Source of the DNA: Promethearchaeota archaeon
Lineage (GTDB): Archaea > Asgardarchaeota > Lokiarchaeia > Sigynarchaeales > SOKP01
NCBI GenBank assembly: GCA_004524515.1
Contig: SDNV01000015.1
Span: 1 to 31,782 of the forward strand
DNA length: 31,782 nucleotides
Direction: 5' to 3'
The notes under the pieces: generated by a model
Databases searched by the model: none
What the model saw: the letters and a program-made list of their open reading frames with translations, nothing else
Told to the model about the DNA's origin: nothing
In this document: positions 1 to 8,964 of the stretch, one piece after another
Layout: each line of letters opens with the position of its first letter
Position numbering within the stretch: the first letter of the stretch is position 1
Made by a program: the position numbers and the translations under genes

Positions 1-1779
1 GCCCCGATAGTGTGTATACTTGGTCATATTGACCATGGTAAGACCACAATATTAGATTATGTGAGAGGAACTGTAGTACAACAAAGGGAGGCTGCAGGAA
101 TTACTCAGCATATAGGAGCATCTTATTTTCCTACGGAAGATATTAAAGAATTTCTACGAAAATCTAAAAAAGAATTTGCTGAAAAAGAAATTAAATTGCC
201 AGGGATTCTAATTATTGATACTCCCGGTCATGCTGCTTTCATGAATCTTCGAAAAAGAGGAGGGGCAGTTGCAGATATAGCAATTTTAGTTATAGATGTA
301 ACTGCTGGAACTATGCCAATCACTTGGGAATCTGTGAGAATTTTAAGAGAAAGAAAAGTACCATTTGTTATTGCTGCCAATAAAATAGACCGGATTTCGG
401 GATGGAAATCAATTAAGGATGCGGATTTTTTAGATTCGTATAATAAACAAAAAGCTCACGTTAAAGAATTTTTAGATGAAAAACTATTGCAGATAGGGAT
501 AAATTTCTTAGAAGAAGGGTTTAAGGGGATTGATAGATACGATAAAATTACGGACTTTACAAAAAAAGTCGCGATTGTACCCACTAGTGGTAAGACGGGT
601 GAGGGTATCTCAACTTTACTTATGATATTGATGGGATTAGTACAACAATATCTAACGCAAAACTTAAAATTTTCAGAAGGATCCGCCAAAGGTGTTGTGC
701 TTGAAGTTAAAAAAGAAAAAGGACAGGGTAAAACTATGGATGTACTGATTTATGACGGAATTCTCCATAAAAGCGATGATTTTATCGTAGGTGGCCTGGA
801 AAAACCCGTTAAATCAAAAGTGAGGGCTCTTTTAATGCCAAAACCCTTAGATGAGATTAGAGATCCTAGACAAAAGTTTGACTCTGTAGATTTTGTAAGT
901 GCAGCAGCTGGAATTAAGATTCTAGCACCAAACATAGAGGATGTAGTCGCCGGATCACCGTTTAAAGCCATTGCAGATTCTTCCGAGGAGGAGCAAATTT
1001 ATGAAGAAATTGAGGCGGAAGTGGAAAGCATCAAAATAAAAACAGATAAAGCAGGGGTTGTGCTAAAAGCAGACACATTAGGCTCTCTTGAAGCTTTAGA
1101 AAATCATTTTTCTAATAATGGTGTTAAAATAAGCATTGCTGATGTCGGACCAATTAAAAAGGAAGATATAATTAATGCAAATATAGTTCAAGATTTCGAT
1201 CCTTATTCTGCTGTTGTATTAGGTTTTAATGTTCCCATTTTACCAGAAGCGGAAGAACAAGCTTATAAGGACAATATTAGAATCTTCACTAATAATGTTA
1301 TTTATCGGCTTTTAGAGGATTTTATCCAATATTCCGAAACTAGAAAAGCAGAAGATACTGCAAAAGAATTAGGAGAATTAATATTGCCAGCGAAACTTAA
1401 AATGTTTCCAGAGTACATTTTTAGAAATTCAAACCCTGCTGTATTTGGTGTAAATGTTGAAGGAGGTACATTAAAACCAAAAGTAATGCTCATTACCGAT
1501 AAAGGAAAAAAAGTGGGAAGAGTACATCAAATTCAAGATAAAGGTCAATCATTGGAAAAGGCCGATAAGGGAAGTGATGTTGCCATTTCAATCAGAGGGA
1601 TAGAAATTGGACGTGATATTGATAAAGATGAAATATTATTTGTTTCTGTCCCAGAATCGCATGTTCGGCAATTAATGCTCGCTAAATTCTTAAATGAACT
1701 AACCTCTGATCAAAAGGATATTTTAAGAGAGTATATAATGCTCATGCGCTCTACTCAGAATGCATGGTGGGGTATGTAG
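1..1779 (+). CDS. infB: Translation initiation factor aIF5B (5'-truncated by window edge)
   Basis: This GTPase promotes ribosomal subunit joining and initiator-tRNA placement late in initiation; it is the archaeal IF2/eIF5B orthologue. The frame is open from base 1. A GTG lies at base 10 but is internal (Val 4), because the visible A-P-I-V-C lead-in is the usual residue run just before the aIF5B P-loop. Counting from the first visible codon, G1 is GHIDHGKTT (8-16), G3 is DTPGH (73-77) and G4 is NKID (127-130), followed by the R-I-x-G-W typical of aIF5B/eIF5B. The 592 visible codons nearly fill the usual archaeal length of about 600, so perhaps 5-15 N-terminal residues are missing. No intein is seen. 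The next gene on the same strand starts 104 nt downstream. Confidence 0.96.
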   Translation, partial: APIVCILGHIDHGKTTILDYVRGTVVQQREAAGITQHIGASYFPTEDIKEFLRKSKKEFAEKEIKLPGILIIDTPGHAAFMNLRKRGGAVADIAILVIDVTAGTMPITWESVRILRERKVPFVIAANKIDRISGWKSIKDADFLDSYNKQKAHVKEFLDEKLLQIGINFLEEGFKGIDRYDKITDFTKKVAIVPTSGKTGEGISTLLMILMGLVQQYLTQNLKFSEGSAKGVVLEVKKEKGQGKTMDVLIYDGILHKSDDFIVGGLEKPVKSKVRALLMPKPLDEIRDPRQKFDSVDFVSAAAGIKILAPNIEDVVAGSPFKAIADSSEEEQIYEEIEAEVESIKIKTDKAGVVLKADTLGSLEALENHFSNNGVKISIADVGPIKKEDIINANIVQDFDPYSAVVLGFNVPILPEAEEQAYKDNIRIFTNNVIYRLLEDFIQYSETRKAEDTAKELGELILPAKLKMFPEYIFRNSNPAVFGVNVEGGTLKPKVMLITDKGKKVGRVHQIQDKGQSLEKADKGSDVAISIRGIEIGRDIDKDEILFVSVPESHVRQLMLAKFLNELTSDQKDILREYIMLMRSTQNAWWGM

Positions 1780-1883
1780 TTAAAGAATTCAGAAAATTAA
1801 AATCTGAAAAAAGTTTGGCGTAGATAATAAGTAATTTATGATAAGAAATATTCATTATTTTTATATTCTAATGTGATGACAGG

Positions 1884-2324
1884 ATGCTTAATTTAGTAGG
1901 AATGGGTGGAACTTTCGATCATCTCCATGATGGACACAAATTTCTTATCGAAACAGCATTAAAAGTTTCTCATAAAGTAGTGATAGGATTAACATCCCAG
2001 GAGATGCTCAAGCATAAAAAACATGCTTTATACATTGAGGATTTTGAAACAAGAAAAAGAAGTCTTGAAAAATTCATTAGTAGTATAACCGAATTAAGCA
2101 GGGTTAAAATTGTGGAGCTAAATGATCCATATGGCCCCCCAATTAAAGAACCGGAATATGAAGGATTAATCGCAAGTCAAGAAACATATTTGAATGCTTT
2201 AAAGTTAAATGAGGTAAGGGAAGCTAATGGATTTAAACCTTTAATTATAATTATAATTCCAATGATTAAGGGAAAAAACAATCAAAGACTAAGCTCTACA
2301 GCTATTAGAGAAAAGCTTGTATAA
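1884..2324 (+). CDS. coaD: Archaeal-type phosphopantetheine adenylyltransferase
   Basis: This enzyme transfers AMP from ATP to 4'-phosphopantetheine to make dephospho-CoA, the penultimate step of CoA synthesis. The protein has 146 residues, within the usual range for the archaeal/eukaryotic-type family. It is a single nucleotidyltransferase domain with GGTFDHLHDGH at residues 8-18, containing the HxGH signature (H15, H18). The C-terminal L-S-S-T-A-I-R motif (from about residue 136) is the second ATP-binding signature of the superfamily. The ATG at 1884 gives the expected short lead before the Rossmann strand. It lies 104 nt after aIF5B with no obvious shared function, and the neighbour on the other side is convergent. 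Confidence 0.93.
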   Translation: MLNLVGMGGTFDHLHDGHKFLIETALKVSHKVVIGLTSQEMLKHKKHALYIEDFETRKRSLEKFISSITELSRVKIVELNDPYGPPIKEPEYEGLIASQETYLNALKLNEVREANGFKPLIIIIIPMIKGKNNQRLSSTAIREKLV

Positions 2325-2358
2325 TTTTTATTTATGTTATTACCGAGGTAAGTGCAAA

Positions 2359-2388
2359 TTTTCTAAAATCCGGTGTTATTTTAGAAAG
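2359..2388. terminator. Hairpin between convergent genes, candidate bidirectional terminator
   Basis: A perfect inverted repeat (TTCTAAAAT at 2361-2369 and ATTTTAGAA at 2378-2386) can extend by one or two pairs and encloses an 8-nt loop. It lies in the 90-nt gap between the 3' ends of the adenylyltransferase gene (+) and the radical SAM gene (-). T-rich sequence follows the + strand gene at 2325-2334. Because archaeal termination depends mainly on T tracts, the hairpin's role is an inference. Confidence 0.35.
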
Positions 2389-2414
2389 AAATTTAGGATT
2401 TAATTTCATAAAAA

Positions 2415-3299
2415 TTAAATGAATAAAGTATCAATTTGGGGATTCTCTTTTTTTATAGCAGGGATATGAAAAACTCCAAAAGAGCCACATAAATCGCAAT
2501 TAACATCATTTCCATAGCAACAGAAAGGTATTTCGAATCCTTCATCACCTAAATACAAAGGGAGCATGAAATTTTTTACACAACAATCTCTAGTATATTG
2601 TAGGGCATTTTGAGATAACATTAGTTCAAGTGCTAGCTCTCTATTAGGTATAAAGGAAGGATATTTTCTCTTTAAAGCTATAGCTTTTTTAACTGCATAA
2701 TCGCGCTCTTCTAGAGCATTCCATGCAAATTCAGAACTATCATTCTTTTTTGGAACATAAAATGATAACACTAAATTGTGAACTGGAGTTTCTTTTATTA
2801 AAATTTTTGCTAGTTCTTCTATGAAATCTTCGTTCTTTTTAGTTATTGCACATTGGCATTGGAGTTTATTAGAGAAATTGTCCGGGAGGTTATTTAAAGT
2901 ATTAATCGCTTTTCTAAATGAGCCTTTTCCTCGTATTTCGTCATTAATTTGTTCGGGACCGTCAATTGATATTACCCAAGTTATTTTAGGATCTAAATCT
3001 GGTATGGGAAGTGTACCATTTGTAGCAATTACATTTCTAGGAAATAATTTTATTCCTAACTTTAAAACATCTAATCGCAGTAATGGTTCGCCACCCATCC
3101 AAAGCATTGAAACAATTCCATGTCTTCTCTTGTATTTTTTGATCTCTTTTATCATTACTTCGGCAGGCATTTCATTTTTCTTAGATGGAGTATTCGGATT
3201 GCCCTCTCGAAATACAAAACAATGCTTACAATTAAGTGTACATCTATTAGTTATATTAACTAAGGCTAATGGATAGAATTTCTTTGTAATTGAGGTCAA
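2415..3299 (-). CDS. Radical SAM protein with Cys-rich C-terminus
   Basis: A 294-residue radical SAM enzyme that should cleave S-adenosylmethionine at a [4Fe-4S] cluster; the substrate is unknown. The cluster motif CxxxCxxC is C20, C24, C27 within N-R-C-T-L-N-C-K-H-C. The SAM-binding G-G-E-P is at 69-72, and S-I-D-G-P near 111-115 is the usual TIM-barrel strand. The C-terminus adds C239-C240, C260-C261, C268 and C271 (C-D-L-C-G), an arrangement that could bind an auxiliary Fe-S cluster, as in SPASM/HpnH-like enzymes, but I cannot match it to a named subfamily. It lies 130 nt downstream of the UroD-fold gene on the same strand, so co-transcription is possible. Confidence 0.85.
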   Translation of the reverse strand: MTSITKKFYPLALVNITNRCTLNCKHCFVFREGNPNTPSKKNEMPAEVMIKEIKKYKRRHGIVSMLWMGGEPLLRLDVLKLGIKLFPRNVIATNGTLPIPDLDPKITWVISIDGPEQINDEIRGKGSFRKAINTLNNLPDNFSNKLQCQCAITKKNEDFIEELAKILIKETPVHNLVLSFYVPKKNDSSEFAWNALEERDYAVKKAIALKRKYPSFIPNRELALELMLSQNALQYTRDCCVKNFMLPLYLGDEGFEIPFCCYGNDVNCDLCGSFGVFHIPAIKKENPQIDTLFI

Positions 3300-3429
3300 G
3301 ATATATCCGCATAGAGAATTAATATTTGATTAGAAATATTATTTTATGATTAATATATTCATTTGGAGTTTATTAAAATTAATATCATTATTATTGCGAA
3401 AGTAATATCTAAAAAAAATTTTAAAATGA

Positions 3430-4599
3430 TTAAATTGATATCGGGTATTTTCCATACTGCCAAGCAGTTTCCAGCATAATTTTTTCTTTTGACATATCAA
3501 TCTCAGCATGGGAATGTGCGGGAGCTAATATATATCGACCTTTTGGAGCAAGATGTCTAATAAGTTCTTTAGTTTTTTCAATTACTTCTTCTGGTTTTGA
3601 TTTCTCGGTTAGAAGATAATCAACATTCATGTTTCCTATAATAGTTAGTTTATCTCCATGAAGCTTCTTTTCCTTAAATATATCTACATTCGAAGTAGGT
3701 TCATAAGCATGGCAACCATCAAAACCCCATTTAATAAAATAATCGAAGAGTTTCGTATTATCCCCACAAGAATGAAGAAATGCTAATCCCCCTCTATCAT
3801 GAATTGCTTTACATATCCTTGTATAAGAAGGCCCCCAATATTTATCGAAAATTTCCGGATTTAATAGTGGTCCTGTTTTAAATGCCATATCATCACCTTT
3901 TAAAATAACTTTTATGCCAGCATCCATCATTGCCATATTCGTTTTCATTACAAACTCCTCCATTCGAGCAACAAAACTTCTGATGAAATCTGGCTTTTTA
4001 CGTAGATAGAACGCAATCCGTTCTAACCCCATACTTGTAAAAATAGATTGGAAAGGTCCACAATAAACATCTCCAAAAATACAAATATCATTTCCATATT
4101 TCGATACTATTTTTTTAAAAAATTTGTAAGTTGTTTTAGCAGATTTATCAGCATCAGGGAAATATATCCATTTCTGATAATCATCTGGAGTTAAAATCTT
4201 AGGCTCACGATAGTAATAAGTTCCATTCCCATATGCATCGAATATTATATCATTATAACTTCCCCAATCATCTTGAATGGTATGTGCATCTGGAAATCGT
4301 GAAAAAGCTAAAGCCAAATTACTCCAGACGGCATCAAAACCTAATTTTTTTGCAACTTCAATTCCAAAAGTTGCTACTTTATATACACTTCTTTTTGCTA
4401 TAGATTTTCCTAATGCCCCCATACCAAATCTCTTCAAGATATACTGTCCATACCATGTATTCATCAAATCGGCATCAGTTTTTTTAGGAAATCCCAATAT
4501 TTGATGAGCAGGGTGTTCGTCATATAAGAAACATAACACTGGTACCCGATCTACCTCTTTACCTTCACATACCGCAAATATAGGTTCGGTAGGATTCAT
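3430..4599 (-). CDS. UroD-superfamily corrinoid methyltransferase (MtaA/MtbA-like)
   Basis: A 389-residue TIM-barrel protein of the uroporphyrinogen decarboxylase superfamily, the branch containing zinc-dependent methylcorrinoid:thiol methyltransferases. The N-terminal D-R-V-P-V is the family opening. H276 and C278 (in H-S-C-G-D) match the His-x-Cys pair that binds zinc in MtaA/MtbA. Where those enzymes carry the third ligand (Cys), this protein has A-H-S-H (361-364), so a His may substitute. It lacks the R-Q-A-G-R-Y motif of heme-pathway HemE, so it is not HemE. It resembles the protein at 8965-10149 in layout: D-x-A-x-x-T-G-P, G-F-D-G followed by E-P-T, then G-N-x-x-V, and a Y-P-I ending. 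It is divergent from the CCA gene across a 239-nt gap. The methyl donor and acceptor are unknown. Confidence 0.82.
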   Translation of the reverse strand: MNPTEPIFAVCEGKEVDRVPVLCFLYDEHPAHQILGFPKKTDADLMNTWYGQYILKRFGMGALGKSIAKRSVYKVATFGIEVAKKLGFDAVWSNLALAFSRFPDAHTIQDDWGSYNDIIFDAYGNGTYYYREPKILTPDDYQKWIYFPDADKSAKTTYKFFKKIVSKYGNDICIFGDVYCGPFQSIFTSMGLERIAFYLRKKPDFIRSFVARMEEFVMKTNMAMMDAGIKVILKGDDMAFKTGPLLNPEIFDKYWGPSYTRICKAIHDRGGLAFLHSCGDNTKLFDYFIKWGFDGCHAYEPTSNVDIFKEKKLHGDKLTIIGNMNVDYLLTEKSKPEEVIEKTKELIRHLAPKGRYILAPAHSHAEIDMSKEKIMLETAWQYGKYPISI

Positions 4600-4838
4600 T
4601 TTTTTCTCATAAAATTATTTGTTTCAGACTTGAATTATATAATGATTTTATTAATTTACAATTAAGATAATTTGTTCTAACGATTATTAAAATTAAAATT
4701 GTTCTGAGAAGAAAGTCACAAAGAATGTTAAAACAAAAAGTACCCTAAAATTTATTATAAAATAGGATTAATAATTCCCAATGATTATTAAATCTAGGAA
4801 TAATATTCATTTTATTCATTAAATTAATACTAAATTCT

Positions 4839-6299
4839 ATGAACTCAATTAATCAAGTATTTAAAGAAGTCTTAAAGGAAGTTATACCAACAGAGCAGGA
4901 GTTGCATTTAATAGGAGATATAACCGAAAATTTAACGAGTTTATTAGTTAAAACTGCAAAAGAATTAAACATAAATTACACTAGAATTGAACCTCAAGGC
5001 TCCACTGGTATTAAACAAACTCAATTAAGGAATGATTTTGATATTGATCTATTCATAGGACTGAATTATGAGTTATACTCACCTATCTATGAAGGATTGA
5101 GTAAAAATAAATTAAAAAAAGCATCTAAAAAAGATTTTTTAGAACTGTGTAATAATTGGATTATAAAATCCTTGGATTTAAAAAAAGAATTTCGTAATCC
5201 CCGCCTTCTTTATGCCGAACATCCATACGTAACTGTTGATTATATTGCCGGAGAAGTAAAATTAAAAGTTGATATTGTACTATATTTTGATTTAGATTTA
5301 GATTTCATAAAAAAAAATGGTCCGATAACTGCTGTAGATAGATCTCCATGGCATGGGCGGTTCATAAGGGATAAACTAAATAAGGATCAAAAAAATGACG
5401 TCAGATTAATAAAACAATTTTTTAAGGCTTGCCATAGCTATGGTGATAAAAGTGCTGTTGGGAAAATTGGATTTATTGGATATGCTGCAGAATTATTAAT
5501 ATATTACCTTGGAAATATTCAAACTGTTTTCAAAAAATTTGGAGAATTACCTCATGTTCCTTTAGATTATTATAAAAGAAATTCAAAAGAATTAAACAAA
5601 ATAATTCACTTTCAAAATGATTTTCTTATTATAATTGACCCCATTGACATGAATAGGAATGTGGCATCAGCGATTTCAGAAAAGGCATATAAATATTGCC
5701 ACCATAGAATTAAAGATTTAATTAAAAGTCCAAACAAGCAATTTTTTGAACTTTTACCAATTCCTGAAGTGGATTTATCAGACTTAAAAGACCCAATGCT
5801 TTCAAAAATATTTTTAATAGAACTTAAAAATAAAGATGAGGAAATTCATTATACTATAAATAGAGATAAATTATACTCATTAGGAGATAGTATTAAAGCT
5901 AATGGAGAGAAGGAATACTCCCATGCTAAGCGATTTGAAAAAATAATTTTTGAAGTCTATTTTGAAAATGAAAAAAATGAGTATAATTTAGCGATTTATT
6001 GTGATAAAATGACTATATCACCCTCTTATATACGTAAAGGCCCCCCAGTTAAAGATAAGTATCATGCGAATAAATTTAAAAATGCAAATAAAAATTTTTT
6101 TGAGAGAGATGGTTATTTATGGACAGAAACGGAGAGAAAATTTGTGGATTTTTATGAATACTTAAAAGATTTCATTACGAATAAAATTCCTGAAAATTTA
6201 GAACTATTTAATATATCCAATGCATTTGGAAGTAAAACATCTTCGGGAAGAAAAGCAATTTATGTTCTAAAAAACATGATCTTACCCTTTTATTTATAA
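4839..6299 (+). CDS. cca: Archaeal class I CCA-adding tRNA nucleotidyltransferase
   Basis: This enzyme adds or repairs the 3'-CCA end of tRNAs. The nucleotidyltransferase core shows G-S at 54-55, then R-N-D-F-D-I-D (64-70), with D68 and D70 as the likely metal-binding pair and D145 (K-V-D-I-V) as the third acidic residue. A-E-H-P-Y (126-130), T-A-V-D-R (164-168) and the D-V-R-L-I-K-Q-F-F helix (187-195) are archaeal CCA-enzyme signatures. At 486 residues it is somewhat longer than the roughly 440 typical of the family; the extra length appears to be Lys-rich linkers. The ATG at 4839 has no clear Shine-Dalgarno sequence. The 239 nt upstream (4600-4838) hold only AT-rich divergent promoter sequence. 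Confidence 0.94.
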   Translation: MNSINQVFKEVLKEVIPTEQELHLIGDITENLTSLLVKTAKELNINYTRIEPQGSTGIKQTQLRNDFDIDLFIGLNYELYSPIYEGLSKNKLKKASKKDFLELCNNWIIKSLDLKKEFRNPRLLYAEHPYVTVDYIAGEVKLKVDIVLYFDLDLDFIKKNGPITAVDRSPWHGRFIRDKLNKDQKNDVRLIKQFFKACHSYGDKSAVGKIGFIGYAAELLIYYLGNIQTVFKKFGELPHVPLDYYKRNSKELNKIIHFQNDFLIIIDPIDMNRNVASAISEKAYKYCHHRIKDLIKSPNKQFFELLPIPEVDLSDLKDPMLSKIFLIELKNKDEEIHYTINRDKLYSLGDSIKANGEKEYSHAKRFEKIIFEVYFENEKNEYNLAIYCDKMTISPSYIRKGPPVKDKYHANKFKNANKNFFERDGYLWTETERKFVDFYEYLKDFITNKIPENLELFNISNAFGSKTSSGRKAIYVLKNMILPFYL

Positions 6300-6417
6300 A
6301 AATAATCTATTGAATAAGCAAAAGGAAATTTGGCTTTTATAAACCATTTAACAAATTTTTTAAATTTAAGAGTTAATTACCATTAATGATAATTGAAATT
6401 AGGGTATTTAGATTTTT

Positions 6418-7539
6418 ATGTCAAATGAAAAAAGAAGCAGGAAAATCAAAGTATTAGATCCGGCACAGAGAATGCTAAAGGCGATGGCTTTTCTTAAACC
6501 TGACAGAGTTCCGGTTATGTTTTTTCCAGAATTTGATTTTATGGCTGATTTTGCGGGGAAATCCGTTAAAAAATATCTTTCTGATGTGGATCTTCAAATA
6601 GAAAATGGAGAAAGATTTAAGGAACGATTTTCAGGAGCATATTGTGCGGTATCAATTTTTCAGCCTTACGCTTCTGCACAGGCTCTAGGATGTCCAATTT
6701 CAGATCCAGAAGATGAGATACCTGCTGTGGCAGGAAAAGCATTAGATAAACCTAGCGATGTAGAAAAATTAAAGATCCCAAGGTCAGCTTGGGATGTTTC
6801 AGGAACAAGAGATTGGTTAGGAAAAATTGAGTATTCCTTAGAAACGGGAATTAAGCCAGCTGGTATAGGTGAATTTGGACCTTTAGAAACTGCAGGGCAA
6901 CTCTATGGCTATGATAAATTTCTTCTTGATATGAGAAAGGAACCTGATATAATTCACAATCTCATTGAAAAATGTACAGATTTCACAATAATGTTCTTAT
7001 CTGAGTGGGCTGAATTAATAGGAGGTTTTGCAACAATCATATTAATAGCTGATCACGTAAGTGGATTTTTAAATAAAGAACAAGTAAATGAATTTTTTGC
7101 TCCATATCATAAAAAATTAATTGAAGAGCTCTCGCCATTATCAGGAGGGATGCTTTACCATAGTGAGAATAGAAGTTATCATTTTATTGAGCAAATTGGG
7201 GATTGGGGATACAAAATATTCCACGGACAAGAATGGGCTCCGAGAGGAGATTTAAAAAAAACTAAAGAAATTGTTTCTAATTTAGAAAATAAATATGCAT
7301 TGATGGGGCAGGTTCCAGGCCGGGACATAGTACTCCGTGAACCAGACGATAAGATTGTTGAAAAAAAAATTATTGAAAATATCCTAATATATGGACCTGG
7401 TAGTGGATATATGTTATCAACTGGTGGTGGAATTAATCGGGGAACACCATTAAAAAGATTAGATATGATGATTGAGCTTGCTGATACATATGGAAGATAT
7501 AAGACTAAAAATGAGCTATTATCACCTAATGAAGAATAA
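6418..7539 (+). CDS. UroD-superfamily protein of corrinoid methyl-transfer cluster
   Basis: A 373-residue UroD-superfamily TIM barrel and the first gene of a four-gene cluster with two corrinoid proteins. The N-terminal P-D-R-V-P-V (28-33) is the family opening. At the position of the MtaA/MtbA zinc motif His-x-Cys it has H248-S-E250, and where the third Cys ligand is expected there is S-T-G-G-G (334-338), so the classic zinc thiolate site is not conserved. It belongs to a different branch from the other two UroD-fold proteins here (A-D-H at 211-213, G-Q-V-P-G near 297-301). It may use a different metal arrangement or act as the substrate-side methyltransferase. The first corrinoid gene follows 47 nt downstream, supporting co-transcription. 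Confidence 0.8.
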   Translation: MSNEKRSRKIKVLDPAQRMLKAMAFLKPDRVPVMFFPEFDFMADFAGKSVKKYLSDVDLQIENGERFKERFSGAYCAVSIFQPYASAQALGCPISDPEDEIPAVAGKALDKPSDVEKLKIPRSAWDVSGTRDWLGKIEYSLETGIKPAGIGEFGPLETAGQLYGYDKFLLDMRKEPDIIHNLIEKCTDFTIMFLSEWAELIGGFATIILIADHVSGFLNKEQVNEFFAPYHKKLIEELSPLSGGMLYHSENRSYHFIEQIGDWGYKIFHGQEWAPRGDLKKTKEIVSNLENKYALMGQVPGRDIVLREPDDKIVEKKIIENILIYGPGSGYMLSTGGGINRGTPLKRLDMMIELADTYGRYKTKNELLSPNEE

Positions 7540-7586
7540 ACTTTTGAATCCTAATCTATTGAATAAATATTTTAATTTGGTTAATT

Positions 7587-8213
7587 ATGATGAGTGAAGA
7601 TTTAATTAATGCAATGGTAGAATTAGAGGATGAATCAGTTTTAAATATAGTAAAAAAGCAATTAGAATCTAGAGCCCCTCTACTAATTTTAGAAGACTTA
7701 AAATCCGCTCTTGTAAAAATCGGAGATCTATTTGAATCTGAAGAATATTTTTTATCTGATTTGATTATTGCTGCCGATACTTTTAAAGAGGCTAGTAAGT
7801 TAATGGAGCCTTACTTTACAAAAAAATCAGGCGATATTAATGGTAAAATTTTAATGGGTACTGTTGAGGGTGACATGCATGATATTGGTAAAAATATTAT
7901 TATTACACTACTTAAATCGGAAGGGTATGAAGTTGTTGACCTTGGAATTGATGTATCTCCTGAGAAATTTCTTGAAGAAGTAAATAAATTCAAGCCCAAC
8001 ATAGTAGGTTTATCTGGACTTTTAACATCGTCTGAAAAACCAATGCAAAAAACAATCCAATTAATAAATAATGAATATAAAAATAAGATAGTTTTTATTG
8101 TTGGTGGTGTAGCGGTTAATGAACAATGGATTAAAGACACTGGGGCAGATTATGGAACCACCAACGCTATAACTGGTTTAAAAATCATAAATAATATAAT
8201 AAAAAATATTTAA
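7587..8213 (+). CDS. B12-binding corrinoid protein (MtaC/MttC-like), copy 1
   Basis: A methyl-carrying corrinoid protein of the MtaC/MtbC/MttC family, which shuttles a methyl group on cobalamin between two methyltransferases. It has 208 residues, the standard length. The N-terminal helical cap (about 1-85) contains the L-x-x-I-G-D-L-F-E segment (42-50). The Rossmann B12 domain (about 87-208) has the base-off/His-on motif D96-x-H98-x-x-G101, then S-G-L-L-T (143-147) and V-G-G (172-174). Two adjacent ATGs (7587, 7590) are possible starts. The C-terminal segment differs from copy 2 (A-D-Y-G-T-T-N instead of A-D-D-F-A-D-D), so the two are paralogues and not a recent duplication. Confidence 0.92.
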   Translation: MMSEDLINAMVELEDESVLNIVKKQLESRAPLLILEDLKSALVKIGDLFESEEYFLSDLIIAADTFKEASKLMEPYFTKKSGDINGKILMGTVEGDMHDIGKNIIITLLKSEGYEVVDLGIDVSPEKFLEEVNKFKPNIVGLSGLLTSSEKPMQKTIQLINNEYKNKIVFIVGGVAVNEQWIKDTGADYGTTNAITGLKIINNIIKNI

Positions 8214-8270
8214 ATAAAATTAATAAAAAATCACATAATTTATAAAATAACAAAAAAAAGGTATATTCTT

Positions 8271-8903
8271 ATGGATTTTGAAAAACTAACTGAGCTTATT
8301 ATCGAACTGGAAGTAGATGATATTGCAGATGCCGTAAAAGAAGCCCTTGAAGAGGATGGCAAAGATCCTTTTGATGTTTTAAATGCGTTAACAAAGGGTA
8401 TGGATGAGGTTGGACGACGATATGAAGAAAAAGAGTATTATTTGACCGAACTCGTTTTAGCCGGAGAAACAATGAAAGAAGCTTTTGTAATTCTGCAACC
8501 TGCTTTAGCTGCAGCCGATAAATCAGAATCTAAAGTAAAAGTAATAGTAGCGACGGTTAAAGGAGATAATCATGACATCGGAAAAAATATTCTCGGTTCT
8601 TTACTTTTGAGTTCTGGTTTTGAAGTAATTGATTTAGGAATGGATGTGGATGAAAAAACTATAATTGATAAAGTTAAGGAAACGGGAGCAAAAATTGTTG
8701 CGCTAAGTTCCCTTCTGACTATGACAGTAGAACAGATTAAAGTAGTCCATGAGGCCCTCCAGGCATCGGGACTCCGAGATAAAGTGAAATTAATTGTGGG
8801 TGGTGCGCCATTAAATATGGAACTCGCTAAAAAGTTGGGAGCTGATGATTTTGCCGATGATGCTGTGGACGGCGTTAAACACATAAAGCAATTAGCTGCC
8901 TAA
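8271..8903 (+). CDS. B12-binding corrinoid protein (MtaC/MttC-like), copy 2
   Basis: The second methylcorrinoid carrier, 210 residues. The helical cap (1-85) has M-D-E-V-G-R-R-Y-E (44-52). The cobalamin-binding domain has D99-x-H101-x-x-G104, S-S-L-L-T (146-150) and V-G-G-A-P (176-180), all canonical. It starts 57 nt after copy 1 and ends 61 nt before the next UroD-fold gene. The tandem pair suggests that each carrier serves a different methyl donor or partner, or that one pairs with 6418-7539 and the other with 8965-10149; that pairing is inferred from gene order only. The spacer before it is A-rich with no strong ribosome binding site. Confidence 0.93.
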   Translation: MDFEKLTELIIELEVDDIADAVKEALEEDGKDPFDVLNALTKGMDEVGRRYEEKEYYLTELVLAGETMKEAFVILQPALAAADKSESKVKVIVATVKGDNHDIGKNILGSLLLSSGFEVIDLGMDVDEKTIIDKVKETGAKIVALSSLLTMTVEQIKVVHEALQASGLRDKVKLIVGGAPLNMELAKKLGADDFADDAVDGVKHIKQLAA

Positions 8904-8964
8904 TAAAGATTCTATTATATTCTTTTTTTATTATTATTTTTAACTTTTTATTTTCAAAAATAAG

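Noticed and set aside
2821..3276. Plus-strand frame opposite the radical SAM gene
   Set aside because: The minus strand carries the CxxxCxxC and G-G-E-P motifs; the plus-strand product has no recognisable features.
7587..8903. Tandem corrinoid genes as a recent duplication
   Set aside because: The two proteins differ along most of their length, including the C-terminal B12-domain region, so they are old paralogues.
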